From contig JANQHD010000051.1 in assembly GCA_028282805.1 (NCBI GenBank), positions 61,405 to 125,404 on the forward strand: 64,000 nucleotides of DNA. The letters are read 5' to 3'. The notes beneath the pieces are model-generated. The model was not told the DNA's origin. It did not search any database and saw nothing but the letters and a program-made list of their open reading frames with translations. The translations under genes were made by a program, and so were the position numbers. Shown piece after piece: positions 49,431-60,420 of this stretch (position 1 is its first letter; every line of letters starts with the position of its first letter). The DNA is from Phycisphaeraceae bacterium. GTDB lineage: Bacteria; Planctomycetota; Phycisphaerae; Phycisphaerales; Zrk34.

Positions 49431-51278
49431 ATGGGCCCAGACGCCTGGCTGACATTGGTGGTCATCGGATTTACGCTGTGGGCGTTCGTGTTTACGAGCT
49501 ACGCCGCGGACGTGATCATGATCGCGGCGCTGACGCTGCTGGTGGTGATCCCGGTGCGGGGCGAGGCGGGTTGGCACTACGTGTTGCCGGCGGAGGACGT
49601 GTTGCACGGGTTGGCCAACGAGGGCGTGCTGACGATCGGGTTTTTGTTCATCGTGGCCGCGGGCCTGCGCGACACCGGGGGCATGGCGTGGATCGCCCAG
49701 CGGTTGCTCGGCCGGCCTAAGTCGTTGCCCGAGGCGCAGGCGCGCATCATGTTCCCCGTGGCGCTGATCAGCGCGTTTATGAACAACACGCCGCTGGTCG
49801 CGATGATGCTGCCCGTGATCGACGACTGGTCGAAGAAGTGCCGGTTGGCGGCGTCGAAGCTGTTCATCCCGTTGAGCTACGCGTCGATCTTCGGCGGGGC
49901 GTGCACGCTCATCGGCACCAGCACCAACCTCATCATCAACGGCTGGGTCATCGACGAGGCCAAGCTCGCCGAGCAAGCCAACACGCCGATCGCGGGCATC
50001 TCGCCCGATGGGCTGGGCATGTTCGAGGTGGCGCTGATCGGTCTGCCGGTGGCGCTGATGGGGTTGGGTTTCATCATGCTGACCGGCCGGTTCCTGCTGC
50101 CCGACCGCAAGACCGCATCGGAAACCATGGGCGACCCGCGCGAGTACACCGTCGAGATGCTCGTCGAGCCCGGCAGCCCGCTGGTGGGCAAGGGCGTGGA
50201 AGAGGCGGGCCTGCGATCGCTGCCCGGCGCTTACCTCGCGGAGATCGACCGCGCCGGCCAAGTGATCGCGCCTGTCGGGCCGACCGAGCAGTTGGCCGAG
50301 GGCGACCGGCTGGTGTTCTTCGGCGTGGTCGAGTCCGTGGTGGACCTGCAAAAGATCCGTGGCCTGGCGCCGGCGACGGACCAGGTGTTCAAGCTCGACT
50401 CGCCTCGCAACAAGCGGTGCCTGATCGAGGCGGTGGTGTCGGACTCGTGTCCCGTGCGCGGCCGGACCATCCGCGAGGCGCGCTTCCGCACGGTGTACAA
50501 CGCCGCCGTCATCGCGGTGCACCGTAACGGCCACCGCATCAACCGCAAGATCGGCGACATCGCGATCCAGGCCGGCGACACGCTGCTGATCGAAACCACG
50601 CCCACGTTCGTGGAAGACCGGCGCAACAGCCGCGACTTCTACCTCGTCAGCCAGGTCGCCGGTTCCACGCCGCCGCGCCACGAGCTGGCGCCCGTCGCGG
50701 TGGCGGTGCTGGCGGCGATGGTGGCGGTGGCGGCGATGGGGTGGTTGTCGATGTTGCAGGCCGTGATGGTCGCCGCGGGCATGATGGTGATCACACGCTG
50801 CACCACGGCCAGCTCCGGTCGCAACGCCGTCGACTGGTCCGTGCTCATCGTGATCGCCGCGGCGCTGGGGTTGGGCAGGGCGATGGAAAACAGCGGCCTC
50901 GCCGAGGTCATCGGCACGCAACTGCTCGTCGTCGCCGGCGACAGCCCGCGCCTGGCGCTGCTGGGCATCTACCTGTTGACCATGGTGCTGGCGGCGCTGG
51001 TCACGTCGAAAGCCGCGGCGGTGTTGGTATTGCCCGTGGCCATGGCCGCCGCGAACCCAGACCACCTGAACGTGAGCATGATGCCGTTTGTGATGGCGAT
51101 CCTCATCGCCGCCGCGACGACGATCGCCACGCCCATCGGCTACCCGACCAACCTCATGGTGTACGGCCCTGGCGGCTACCGCTTCACCGACTACCTGCGC
51201 GTCGGCGTGCCGCTGTCGATCGCGGTCGCGATCCTGTCGGTCCTGCTGATCCCCGTGATCTGGCCGTTCGAGGTTTAA
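49431..51278 (+). CDS. SLC13/DASS family transporter with RCK-C domains
   Basis: A 615-residue inner-membrane transporter. Two halves of about five helices each surround a central cytoplasmic part with two RCK_C (TrkA-C) domains (about 236-295 and 315-390). The family's hairpin motifs are visible: FMNNTPLVAMMLP (near 110) and LIGTSTNLIING (near 160) in the first half, TPIGYPTNLMVYGPGGYRF in the second. Such proteins carry dicarboxylates, sulfate or other anions with Na+; this form with RCK_C domains is often annotated as a sulfur or anion permease. GGAG 6 bp before 49431 selects that ATG over the one at 49419. Confidence 0.93.
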   Translation: MGPDAWLTLVVIGFTLWAFVFTSYAADVIMIAALTLLVVIPVRGEAGWHYVLPAEDVLHGLANEGVLTIGFLFIVAAGLRDTGGMAWIAQRLLGRPKSLPEAQARIMFPVALISAFMNNTPLVAMMLPVIDDWSKKCRLAASKLFIPLSYASIFGGACTLIGTSTNLIINGWVIDEAKLAEQANTPIAGISPDGLGMFEVALIGLPVALMGLGFIMLTGRFLLPDRKTASETMGDPREYTVEMLVEPGSPLVGKGVEEAGLRSLPGAYLAEIDRAGQVIAPVGPTEQLAEGDRLVFFGVVESVVDLQKIRGLAPATDQVFKLDSPRNKRCLIEAVVSDSCPVRGRTIREARFRTVYNAAVIAVHRNGHRINRKIGDIAIQAGDTLLIETTPTFVEDRRNSRDFYLVSQVAGSTPPRHELAPVAVAVLAAMVAVAAMGWLSMLQAVMVAAGMMVITRCTTASSGRNAVDWSVLIVIAAALGLGRAMENSGLAEVIGTQLLVVAGDSPRLALLGIYLLTMVLAALVTSKAAAVLVLPVAMAAANPDHLNVSMMPFVMAILIAAATTIATPIGYPTNLMVYGPGGYRFTDYLRVGVPLSIAVAILSVLLIPVIWPFEV

Positions 51279-51484
51279 CCCCCGTTCCACCCCGACCCCA
51301 GGACCCGTCACGCACGGCGATTGTCCGTAACAACCATTAGTTGTTTTTCGTCGAAAATAAACTAATTGGAGATGCCACAAATATTTGAATGGTAGTTGGT
51401 TATGGTGGGTGCCTTTCGCGTTGGTGCGAAGAAAGCGCTCCCCTGTCGGGTCGCGGCTAAACGGTCAGCCCGGCGTCTCTTTGG
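51279..51484. other. 206-bp convergent intergenic region
   Basis: The gap between the SLC13 gene and tsaD is AT-rich in its middle (TTAGTTGTTTTTCGTCGAAA near 51339) and holds no frame with a ribosome-binding site. No clean hairpin with T-tract is seen, so how the two convergent transcripts end is unclear. Confidence 0.4.
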
Positions 51485-52540
51485 TTATTTCAGTTCCGTT
51501 GTCGCCATCGCGGCGAGCGAAAGGTCGTCTTGCGCACCGATGGCGTGTCGGTGGTGGGCGAGGCCCGCGATCATCGCGGCGTTGTCGAGGCAGTAAGCCA
51601 TCTTCGGCAAGCGCACGTCGAGGTCCTGCGCCTCGCCCAGTTCCAGCAGCCGCCGGCGCAGCAGCGAGTTGGCGCTGACGCCGCCGCCGACGAGCAGGGA
51701 CCGTGCGCCGGTCGCCTGCAGCGCGCGCTGCGCCTTGGTGATCAGCACGTCGATCGCGGCGTCTTGGAACGCGGCGCACACGTCGGCCTTCTCGGCGTCG
51801 GTGAGGCTCGACGCGTCGCGCTCGAACGTTGCGCCCTTGCCTCGCCCCGTGGGCTTGCCGCGCACGTGGTATAGCACGGCCGTCTTCAGGCCGCTGTATG
51901 AAAAATCGAGCGAGTCGGCGTCAAGCAGCGTGCGGGGGAAACGGATCGAGTTCGCATCGCCCGTTTGCGCGAGCTTGTCGACGACCGGCCCGCCGGGGAA
52001 GCCGATATCGAGGATCGCGGCGACCTTGTCGTACGCCTCACCGACCGCGTCGTCGATGGTGTGGCCGAGCAGCGCCATGTCGTGCGGGCTGTCGACGCGG
52101 TAGAGCGACGTGTGCCCGCCCGACACGACCAGGCCCAACGCGGGGTACTCGATCGGCTCGGCGTCGAGCGCCCCGGCGTACAGGTGCGCCTTGACGTGGT
52201 CGATCCCGATCAGAGGTTTACCCAACGACCAGGCCAGCGTCTTCGCCGCAGCCACGCCGACCAACAACGACCCGATGAGCCCCGGGCGGTGGCCGATCGC
52301 CACGGCGTCGACGTCGTCGAGCGACACGCCCGCTCCTCCGATCGCTTCGTCGATGACGGGCAGTATCTTCTCGATGTGCGCCCGGCTGGCGACCTCCGGC
52401 ACGACCCCGCCGAACTTGCGGTGCAGGTCGTGCTGGCTGGCGATGACGTTCGACAGCACCGCGCGCCCGTCGCGCACCACGGCCGCGGCGGTCTCGTCGC
52501 AGCTCGACTCGATGCCCAGAATCAGCGAGCCGTCGCTCAC
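51485..52540 (-). CDS. tsaD: tRNA N6-adenosine threonylcarbamoyltransferase TsaD
   Basis: Transfers threonylcarbamoyl to A37 of tRNAs reading ANN codons; works with TsaB, TsaE and TsaC. The 351 residues begin ILGIESSCDETAAAVV, have the metal-binding HVKAH motif (His117 and His121 region), the ASNAH-type nucleotide site (GLVVSGGHTSLY) and the conserved SYSGLKTAV. The GTG start at 52540 overlaps the S41 protease stop by 4 bp (GTGA). Length is typical. Confidence 0.97.
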   Translation of the reverse strand: MSDGSLILGIESSCDETAAAVVRDGRAVLSNVIASQHDLHRKFGGVVPEVASRAHIEKILPVIDEAIGGAGVSLDDVDAVAIGHRPGLIGSLLVGVAAAKTLAWSLGKPLIGIDHVKAHLYAGALDAEPIEYPALGLVVSGGHTSLYRVDSPHDMALLGHTIDDAVGEAYDKVAAILDIGFPGGPVVDKLAQTGDANSIRFPRTLLDADSLDFSYSGLKTAVLYHVRGKPTGRGKGATFERDASSLTDAEKADVCAAFQDAAIDVLITKAQRALQATGARSLLVGGGVSANSLLRRRLLELGEAQDLDVRLPKMAYCLDNAAMIAGLAHHRHAIGAQDDLSLAAMATTELK

Positions 52541-54123
52541 TCGGTCACTTCCACCGGTTGGGGTTCGCTTTCATCAACCTCGGCTTCGCCGTCTTCGACA
52601 GCGGCGGTTTTGTCCCCGGCCGGCCCGTCTTCTTCGACCTCTTCCTCGCGGAGGATATCCTCGATCTTCTCGAGTTCTTCGTCGACCTCGTCGACGCGTT
52701 CGAGCAGCAGCTTGCGGCCGCGCTCGAGCTGTTCCTTGCGGGCCAGCTGGGTCATGACCGTGGCGCTGCCCGGGCCGACCTCGACCCACTTGCCCTTGTC
52801 GATCTTGCCGACGATCGACTCGAGTGCCGCGGCGAGCTGCTTGTCCTTGAGGTGCTCGTTGATCCACTCGGGCGTGACGGCCGCGTCGCCGTTGTCTTCG
52901 TGCTCGCCCTTGGGCTTGATGATCTCCGCCTCCCGGCGAACCTTCAGCATCTCGATCTTCTCCTCGTTGGTCATCAGCACGTAAAACCCGTCCGACGGGT
53001 CGACGCCCCATTGCTTGGCGCCTTCCTTCTTGTGGATGTTGCTGTCGTTGGGCATGTAGTAGTAGCTGGTGGTGAGCTTGATGCCGCCGCGGCCGCCTTC
53101 GAGGGGGATGATCTGCTGCACCGAGCCCTTGCCCACGGTGCGTGTGCCGAGCACCTTGGCCCGGCCGTTGTACTTCAGGGCGCCGGCGAGGATCTCGCTG
53201 GCCGAAGCGCTGGCGTTGTTGATGAGCACGACGACGGGGAACTCGTCGAGCGTGCCGGGCGCTTTGGCCTCCCACTTGCGCTCGGGGGTGACCCGGCCCT
53301 TGGTGGAAACGATCACGCCCTCCTCGAGGAACAGGTCCGCGATCATCACCGCCGCGTCGAGCAGCCCGCCGGGGTTGTAACGCAGGTCGAGGATCAGGCC
53401 CTTCATGCCCTGCTGTTCCAGCTCGTCGAGCGCGAGCACCAGGTTGTCGTAGGTCACCTGCGAGAACTGCGTCATGCGGATGTAGCCCACGCGGTGCTCG
53501 TCGTTGAGCATGTAATCCCAGTGGCCGACCTCGTCGCGGCTGACGCCCTTGATGGTCTGGATCTTGATCCGCTTGCGGGTGATGGCCACGTCCTTCTCTT
53601 CACCCGAGGCGGCGAAGCGCATGGTCAGCGTGACCTGCGTGCCCTCGGGCCCGGTGATCTTCTGCACCGCCTCTTCGTTGGTCGCGCCCTCGAGCGACTC
53701 GCCGTCGACCGCGAGGATCAGGTCGCCGGCGCTGAGCCCCGCCTTGAACGCCGGCGAGTCCTCCAGCGGCGAGACGATGACGATGTAGTCGTCCTTCTCG
53801 TCGATCTCGGCGCCGACGCCGCTGAACGTGCCGGTGGTCTGCTTGTTGAAGCTCCTGAGCTGTTCTTCGGTGAAGTAGTTGGTGTAGGGGTCGTCGAGGG
53901 CGTCGATCATGCCGTCGATCGCGCCGATCATCATCCGCTTCTGGTCGGGCTCGTCGACGTAGTAGCGCACGAGCTCGGTGCGGACGTCGGCCACCGGGTC
54001 GAAGAACTCGTAGGCGCCGGTCAGCCGGGCCCAGACCGAGGGGCTCTGGCCCATGAAAACACCCGCGAGCAGGGCGAGGATGACGAACTCGGCGTAGAGC
54101 CGCCGCTTGGAACGTTGTGTCAT
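52537..54123 (-). CDS. S41 family C-terminal processing peptidase (PDZ)
   Basis: Exported serine protease of the CtpA/Tsp family. Of 528 residues, 9-27 are a signal anchor, followed by an N-terminal helical segment, a PDZ domain (about 90-180; VSPLEDSPAFKAGLSAGDLI), and the S41 core with catalytic Ser307 in NNASASASEIL and Lys332 in GKGSVQ, the normal 25-residue spacing. The carboxylate-binding GGLLDAAV loop is near 252. A coiled-coil, acidic tail (about 450-528) is unusual. It processes C-termini of periplasmic proteins, with targets unknown. ATG 54123 is the chosen start. It is coupled to tsaD downstream. Confidence 0.95.
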   Translation of the reverse strand: MTQRSKRRLYAEFVILALLAGVFMGQSPSVWARLTGAYEFFDPVADVRTELVRYYVDEPDQKRMMIGAIDGMIDALDDPYTNYFTEEQLRSFNKQTTGTFSGVGAEIDEKDDYIVIVSPLEDSPAFKAGLSAGDLILAVDGESLEGATNEEAVQKITGPEGTQVTLTMRFAASGEEKDVAITRKRIKIQTIKGVSRDEVGHWDYMLNDEHRVGYIRMTQFSQVTYDNLVLALDELEQQGMKGLILDLRYNPGGLLDAAVMIADLFLEEGVIVSTKGRVTPERKWEAKAPGTLDEFPVVVLINNASASASEILAGALKYNGRAKVLGTRTVGKGSVQQIIPLEGGRGGIKLTTSYYYMPNDSNIHKKEGAKQWGVDPSDGFYVLMTNEEKIEMLKVRREAEIIKPKGEHEDNGDAAVTPEWINEHLKDKQLAAALESIVGKIDKGKWVEVGPGSATVMTQLARKEQLERGRKLLLERVDEVDEELEKIEDILREEEVEEDGPAGDKTAAVEDGEAEVDESEPQPVEVTE

Positions 54124-54281
54124 GTTGAAAACTCCTGGCATCCGCCCCATTCGCAACACACGATTGTACGTGGGCTAGGGGGTCCGGGCCATCCGAGAAA
54201 CGGCCGGCTTTCTGCGAGGGCCACGACGGGGAACAACTTCCGGGGGCCGATCGTGCTACGATACAGCGTTTATCACAGTAT

Positions 54282-55601
54282 ATGGGTAGACGAACCGCCA
54301 TGGCCGATCTGCGCAGCAAAGTTTCCGTGATCCAGGAGCGTGCGATCCTCGCCGCGGCGTTGTTGCCGGGTTTGGACGTGGACCTGCGCGACCCGCTGGC
54401 CGAGCTGCGCAGCTTGGCCGACACCGCCGGCGCCACGTGCGTGGCGGAGCTGACGCAGACCCGCCCCCGGCCCGACGCCTCGACGTTCATCGGCAAGGGC
54501 AAGGTCGAGGAACTGGCCGCGCTGGTCGAGCTGCACGAGGCGGACGTGATCATTTTCGAGAACGACCTGTCGCCCGCGCAGCTGCGGAACGTCGAGCAGG
54601 TCGCCAAGGTCAAGGTGCTCGACCGCTCGGAGCTGATCCTCGACATCTTCGCCACGCGCGCCCGCACCTTCGAGGCAAAGCTTCAGGTCGAGCTGGCGCA
54701 GCTGGAATACACGTACCCGCGGTTGCGTGCCATGTGGAGCCACCTCGAGCGCATCGCCGGCGGTGCGCCCGCGGGCATCGGCACCCGCGGCCCGGGCGAG
54801 CAGCAATTGGAGATCGACCGCCGGATCGTCCAACGCCGCAAGGCCGAGCTCAACCGCGAGATCGACAAGGTGCAGAGCCGCAAGCGGCGCCAGGTCGCCC
54901 AGCGCAACACCGATTTCTTCACCATCGGTCTGGTCGGCTACACCAACGCGGGCAAGTCGACGCTGTTCAACACGCTGACCGACGCGCGGGTGTACGCCGA
55001 CGACAAGCTGTTCGCCACGCTCGACACGCGCACGCGTCGCTGGGACCTGGGCGGCGGCGACGCGGTGATGCTGTCGGACACGGTGGGGTTCGTGCGCCAC
55101 CTGCCGCACCACCTGGTCGCCTCGTTCCGCGCCACGCTGGAAGAGTCGATCCACTCGGACGTGCTGGCGGTGGTGATCGACGTGTCGGACGGCGAGGCCG
55201 ATCACCACCTCGAGACGGTCGACGAGGTGCTGGAGCAGATCGGCGCCGGCGACCAGCCGCGCCTGCTGCTGTTGAACAAGACCGACAAGCTCGACGACAA
55301 CACGCAGGTGCTGCTGTGGCAGCAGAAGTACCCCGAGTCGATCCCGCTTAGCGCCGCGACGGGCGTGGGGCTCGACGCGCTGGTCGAGCGTGTGCGATCG
55401 ATGCTGCGCGCCGGCGAGCGGACGCTGGTGCTGCGCGTGGCCATGACCGACGGCAAGAGCCAGCAGTTCCTCGAAAACAAGACCGCGGTGCTCGACCGCC
55501 ACTACGACACGTCGCACGTGGACTTCACCGTGCGCATCGGCCAACGGCAGCTCGACCAGCTCCGTTCGGCGGGGGCGAGGTTCGAGGTGGTGGAGGGGTA
55601 A
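54282..55601 (+). CDS. hflX: GTPase HflX
   Basis: Ribosome-associated GTPase that splits stalled 70S ribosomes under stress. The 439 residues show the HflX N-terminal domain (ELTQTRPRPDASTFIGKGK near 60, GGAPAGIGTRGPGEQQLE near 160-180), a coiled helical hairpin (IVQRRKAELNREIDKVQSRK), and the GTPase motifs G1 GYTNAGKST (near 221), G3 DTVGF and G4 NKTD. The ATG at 54282 and a second at 54300 (MADLRSK) are both possible; neither has a clear Shine-Dalgarno. No T-tract terminator follows; a short tandem-repeat island lies just after the stop. Confidence 0.96.
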   Translation: MGRRTAMADLRSKVSVIQERAILAAALLPGLDVDLRDPLAELRSLADTAGATCVAELTQTRPRPDASTFIGKGKVEELAALVELHEADVIIFENDLSPAQLRNVEQVAKVKVLDRSELILDIFATRARTFEAKLQVELAQLEYTYPRLRAMWSHLERIAGGAPAGIGTRGPGEQQLEIDRRIVQRRKAELNREIDKVQSRKRRQVAQRNTDFFTIGLVGYTNAGKSTLFNTLTDARVYADDKLFATLDTRTRRWDLGGGDAVMLSDTVGFVRHLPHHLVASFRATLEESIHSDVLAVVIDVSDGEADHHLETVDEVLEQIGAGDQPRLLLLNKTDKLDDNTQVLLWQQKYPESIPLSAATGVGLDALVERVRSMLRAGERTLVLRVAMTDGKSQQFLENKTAVLDRHYDTSHVDFTVRIGQRQLDQLRSAGARFEVVEG

Positions 55602-55603
55602 GC

Positions 55604-55729
55604 ATTGCTGATGTCTGATCGATGATTGCTGATGTGCCGGACCTGCCCAACGCGCACACCGAGTTTCTGACATCAGCAATCAGCAATCAGCAATCAGACA
55701 TCAGACATCAGACATCAGACATCAGACAT
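55604..55729. repeat. Inverted array of 7-bp tandem repeats
   Basis: The left arm (55604-55635) holds four and a half units such as ATTGCTG and ATGTCTG. After a 34-bp unrelated spacer the right arm (55670-55729) holds eight and a half units in the opposite orientation: ACATCAG once, CAATCAG three times, then ACATCAG four times plus a partial unit. The arms are reverse complements in unit type, so the whole could fold into a long hairpin. It begins 2 bp after the hflX stop. Confidence 0.9.
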
Positions 55730-55735
55730 TCCATT

Positions 55736-55770
55736 AAAAAGCCCACGTCGCGGAGGGCGGCGACGTGGGC
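55736..55770 (-). terminator. Terminator of the ClpP-like protease gene
   Basis: An 11-bp perfect stem GCCCACGTCGC/GCGACGTGGGC with an 8-base loop, followed on the minus strand by TTTTT. It lies 34 bp beyond the stop of the minus-strand ClpP-like gene, right beside the 7-bp repeat array. Confidence 0.93.
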
Positions 55771-55803
55771 GCGCATCAGGGAGCGAAACCTGATGATGTA
55801 GCT

Positions 55804-57276
55804 TTACCGCATGCGGTAGTAGTTGTCCGGGTTGTACAGGTAGTAGTAATCCATCGGCTGAAGGCGCGGCAGCTCAAGGTAGCGCTGGCCGGTCTCGCCG
55901 TCGGTCTTCTCGTGCTTCTCCAGTTCCTTCTGGAAGAAGAAGAAAAACCCGTACTGCTGCTCGGGCTTGTCGATGATGCCCTCCTCGCGGACCTCCTTGA
56001 CGATGTGGTCGACCCACTTGAGCTTGACGGCCTCGGTGGCGAACTCGTCCCAGTCGCCGTCGGAGTTGGCTTCGTACATCATCTCGGTGAAGCGATCGGG
56101 GCTGACGCCCATCTTCTCGGCGATCGGGTTGTGCAGCCGCTTGGCCCACTCCTTCATCTTCTCGTAGCGCTCGCCCATCTGGGTCATGTTGCCGCTCATG
56201 CCGGCGGACATCTGGTGGTGCAGGATGATGGCGTTGGGGTAGGCGTAGCTCTCGTCGGCGAGCGTGGTGATGGCGGCGGCCATCGACGCGGCGAAGCTCT
56301 TGACGACCACGTGGATCGGTGCTTCCGAGGCCTCCATCGCCTTGAGGATGCGGTAGCCGACCATCACCGACCCGCCCGGCGAGCGGTCGATGACGATGAA
56401 GATCGGCTCGGTCTTGGACTGGTTGTTGTAGAAGTGGATGCGGTCGCAGACGTAGTCGTCGGTGCCGTAGGCGATCGGGCCGTTGAGGTCGATCCGACGG
56501 TCGGAGATGCGCAGCACGCCGTCGGCGTAGGGCTCGGCGGCGTACTCGATCTTGTTGTTCACGCCGCTGGCCCACTTGTAGCGCAGGTCGCGCTTGGCGA
56601 TGTCGGCCTGGAGCGTCTTCATCTCGCGCTCGTGGGCCGCCATCGACACGTTGAACTCCAGTTCCTGCTTGGACATCTGCGTCTGCTTGAGCGAGATCTC
56701 GGCCTGGAGCTTCTCGTTCTCGAGCTTCAGGTCCGCCAGGGCCTTGCGTTGGCGGGCGTTGTCGAGCGACATCTCCGACTCGATCGCCGCGACCTCCGCC
56801 TTGGCGTCGGCCAGGGCTTTGGCCTGCTCGGCGTCCCGCAGCGACTGGGCGGCGGTGAGGCGTTCGACCTTTTGCCGGGCCTCGGCTAACTCCTGCTGCA
56901 GCGCCCTGTTCTTCGCGGCCATCTCGGCGTCGGCGAGGGCCTGGGTCTGGTTGATCTCCGCCATCTTCGCTTCGTGCCTGGCCTGCGCGAGCGCCAGCTT
57001 GGTCTGCAAGACCGTCGTCTCCTCGCGCATCTTGCGCAGCTCGGCCTCGAGCTTGGCCTGGCTGAGCGCGGCCTCGGCGGCGAGGCGCTCCTGCTCCTTG
57101 CGCAGCGGCGCGAGCTCGTCGACTTCCTCTTCGGCCTCGGCTTTGGGCGCCTCGGTCTCGTCGACGGCCTCGGCGACCGCCACGTCCTGGGCGAACGCCC
57201 AGCGGCCCGTTGTGGCGCTAAGGCCGACCGCGAGCAGCATGATCATCAGGTAGGTTCTTGTGAGCTGTCCGTTCAT
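55804..57276 (-). CDS. Exported ClpP-like serine protease with long coiled coil
   Basis: A 490-residue protein with an N-terminal signal sequence (about 8-29, ending WAFAQ), so it is placed in or across the membrane and faces the periplasm. Residues about 50-230 form a coiled coil rich in Ala, Glu and Lys. Residues about 245-440 are a ClpP/crotonase-fold protease with the oxyanion motif SPGGSV (299-304), catalytic Ser331 in AASMAA, His354 in ILHHQ, and Asp410. The Ser-to-His spacing and PNAIILHHQ closely follow true ClpP rather than SppA or NfeD. ClpP is normally cytoplasmic and lacks both leader and coiled coil. The C-terminus is Tyr-rich. GAGGA precedes the ATG by 8 bp. The partner ATPase, if any, is unknown. 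Confidence 0.85.
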   Translation of the reverse strand: MNGQLTRTYLMIMLLAVGLSATTGRWAFAQDVAVAEAVDETEAPKAEAEEEVDELAPLRKEQERLAAEAALSQAKLEAELRKMREETTVLQTKLALAQARHEAKMAEINQTQALADAEMAAKNRALQQELAEARQKVERLTAAQSLRDAEQAKALADAKAEVAAIESEMSLDNARQRKALADLKLENEKLQAEISLKQTQMSKQELEFNVSMAAHEREMKTLQADIAKRDLRYKWASGVNNKIEYAAEPYADGVLRISDRRIDLNGPIAYGTDDYVCDRIHFYNNQSKTEPIFIVIDRSPGGSVMVGYRILKAMEASEAPIHVVVKSFAASMAAAITTLADESYAYPNAIILHHQMSAGMSGNMTQMGERYEKMKEWAKRLHNPIAEKMGVSPDRFTEMMYEANSDGDWDEFATEAVKLKWVDHIVKEVREEGIIDKPEQQYGFFFFFQKELEKHEKTDGETGQRYLELPRLQPMDYYYLYNPDNYYRMR

Positions 57277-57462
57277 TGTCCTGTTCCTCTTCTCGCAAAG
57301 GGTGACTAAAGGGGTTCGCTCCCGTGATGGTCCGACGGGGTTATAGACGCACGTGCGCCCGATATTTTTTCCATAAGTTACACGCTTTGACGGTCGATTT
57401 GGATCAAGACGGTAGGAATCGAGGCCGCCGGACCGGAATTCGGCGTCCGCAGGGGAGCGCAG

Positions 57463-58317
57463 GTGTACAAGGCCATCCGCAAACGCACGTTCGAGATCCT
57501 CGAGCCGGGCCACAACGGCGACCTGACGAGCAAGATCGTTGATCTGTTCATCATGTTGTTGATCGTGTTGAACGTCGTTGCGGTGGTCTTCGAGACCGTG
57601 CCCGAGGTCCAGTCCCGGTTCGGCCCGTACCTGCACGCGTTCGACCTGTTCTCCGTCGGCGTGTTCACCGTCGAGTACCTGCTGCGGATCTGGTCGTGCA
57701 CCGCCGACGAGCATTACCGGCACCCGGTCACGGGCCGGCTGCGTTTCATGGTGCGGCCGATGGTGCTGATCGACCTGTTGGCGATCCTGCCGTTCTACCT
57801 GCCCAAGCTCTTCCCCATGGACATGCGCGAGGTGCGGGTGCTGCGGTTGTTCCGGTTGCTGCGCATCTTCAAGCTCGGCCGATACTCCACGGCCCTGCAA
57901 CTGCTCGGGCGGATCCTCTACAACAAGAAGGAAGAGCTGGCCGTGGGCCTGGTGGTCATGCTCATCCTGCTGGTCTTCGCTTCCAGCAGCATGTACTACG
58001 TCGAGCGCGAGGCGCAGCCCGAGGCGTTCAGCTCCATCCCCGCGGCGATGTGGTGGTCGGTCGTCACGCTCACCACCGTCGGCTACGGCGATGTCTCGCC
58101 CGTCACACCCCTCGGCAAGCTGCTCGGGGCGTTTGTGGCGCTGATCGGCGTCGGCACCTTCGCGCTGCCCACCGCCATCCTCGCCAACGGCTTCATGCAA
58201 GAAATCGACCGAAGGCACAAGGACTGCGGCCAACCCCGCTGCCCGCACTGCGGCGGGCCCATCGGTCGCCGCAAGAGCGACTACAAAACCTACCAGTACG
58301 CCTCGAAGGCCTCCTGA
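57463..58317 (+). CDS. Voltage-gated-like K+ channel with C-terminal cysteine motif
   Basis: A 284-residue inner-membrane channel of the ion transporter superfamily. Six helices are visible: S1 (near 26), S2 (near 62), S3 (near 100), S4 with positively charged repeats REVRVLRLFRLLRIFKLGR (near 124), S5 (near 165) and S6 (near 222). The pore loop holds the selectivity filter TVGYGD (near 206). After S6 a short tail has three cysteines in CGQPRCPHCGG, resembling half of a zinc ribbon. GTG 57463 has AGGGGAG 5 bp upstream. It lies 81 bp before a Ser/Thr kinase gene. Confidence 0.93.
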   Translation: MYKAIRKRTFEILEPGHNGDLTSKIVDLFIMLLIVLNVVAVVFETVPEVQSRFGPYLHAFDLFSVGVFTVEYLLRIWSCTADEHYRHPVTGRLRFMVRPMVLIDLLAILPFYLPKLFPMDMREVRVLRLFRLLRIFKLGRYSTALQLLGRILYNKKEELAVGLVVMLILLVFASSSMYYVEREAQPEAFSSIPAAMWWSVVTLTTVGYGDVSPVTPLGKLLGAFVALIGVGTFALPTAILANGFMQEIDRRHKDCGQPRCPHCGGPIGRRKSDYKTYQYASKAS

Positions 58318-58398
58318 ACCTCTCGCCATGATTTTCGTTTACTCCGCGTCCCGCCCGCGGTACGCTCGTGTCACCTGTGATCCACCGGGCGGCACCGC

Positions 58399-60420
<2,022 letters not shown>

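Noticed and set aside
55604..55729. CRISPR array
   Set aside because: Units are 7 bp in direct contact without spacers, and no cas gene is present in the window.
57463..58329. A 5' extension of the ClpP-like protein to about 840 residues
   Set aside because: The extra part is antisense to the K+ channel gene. The ATG at 57276 has a good ribosome-binding site and a signal peptide.
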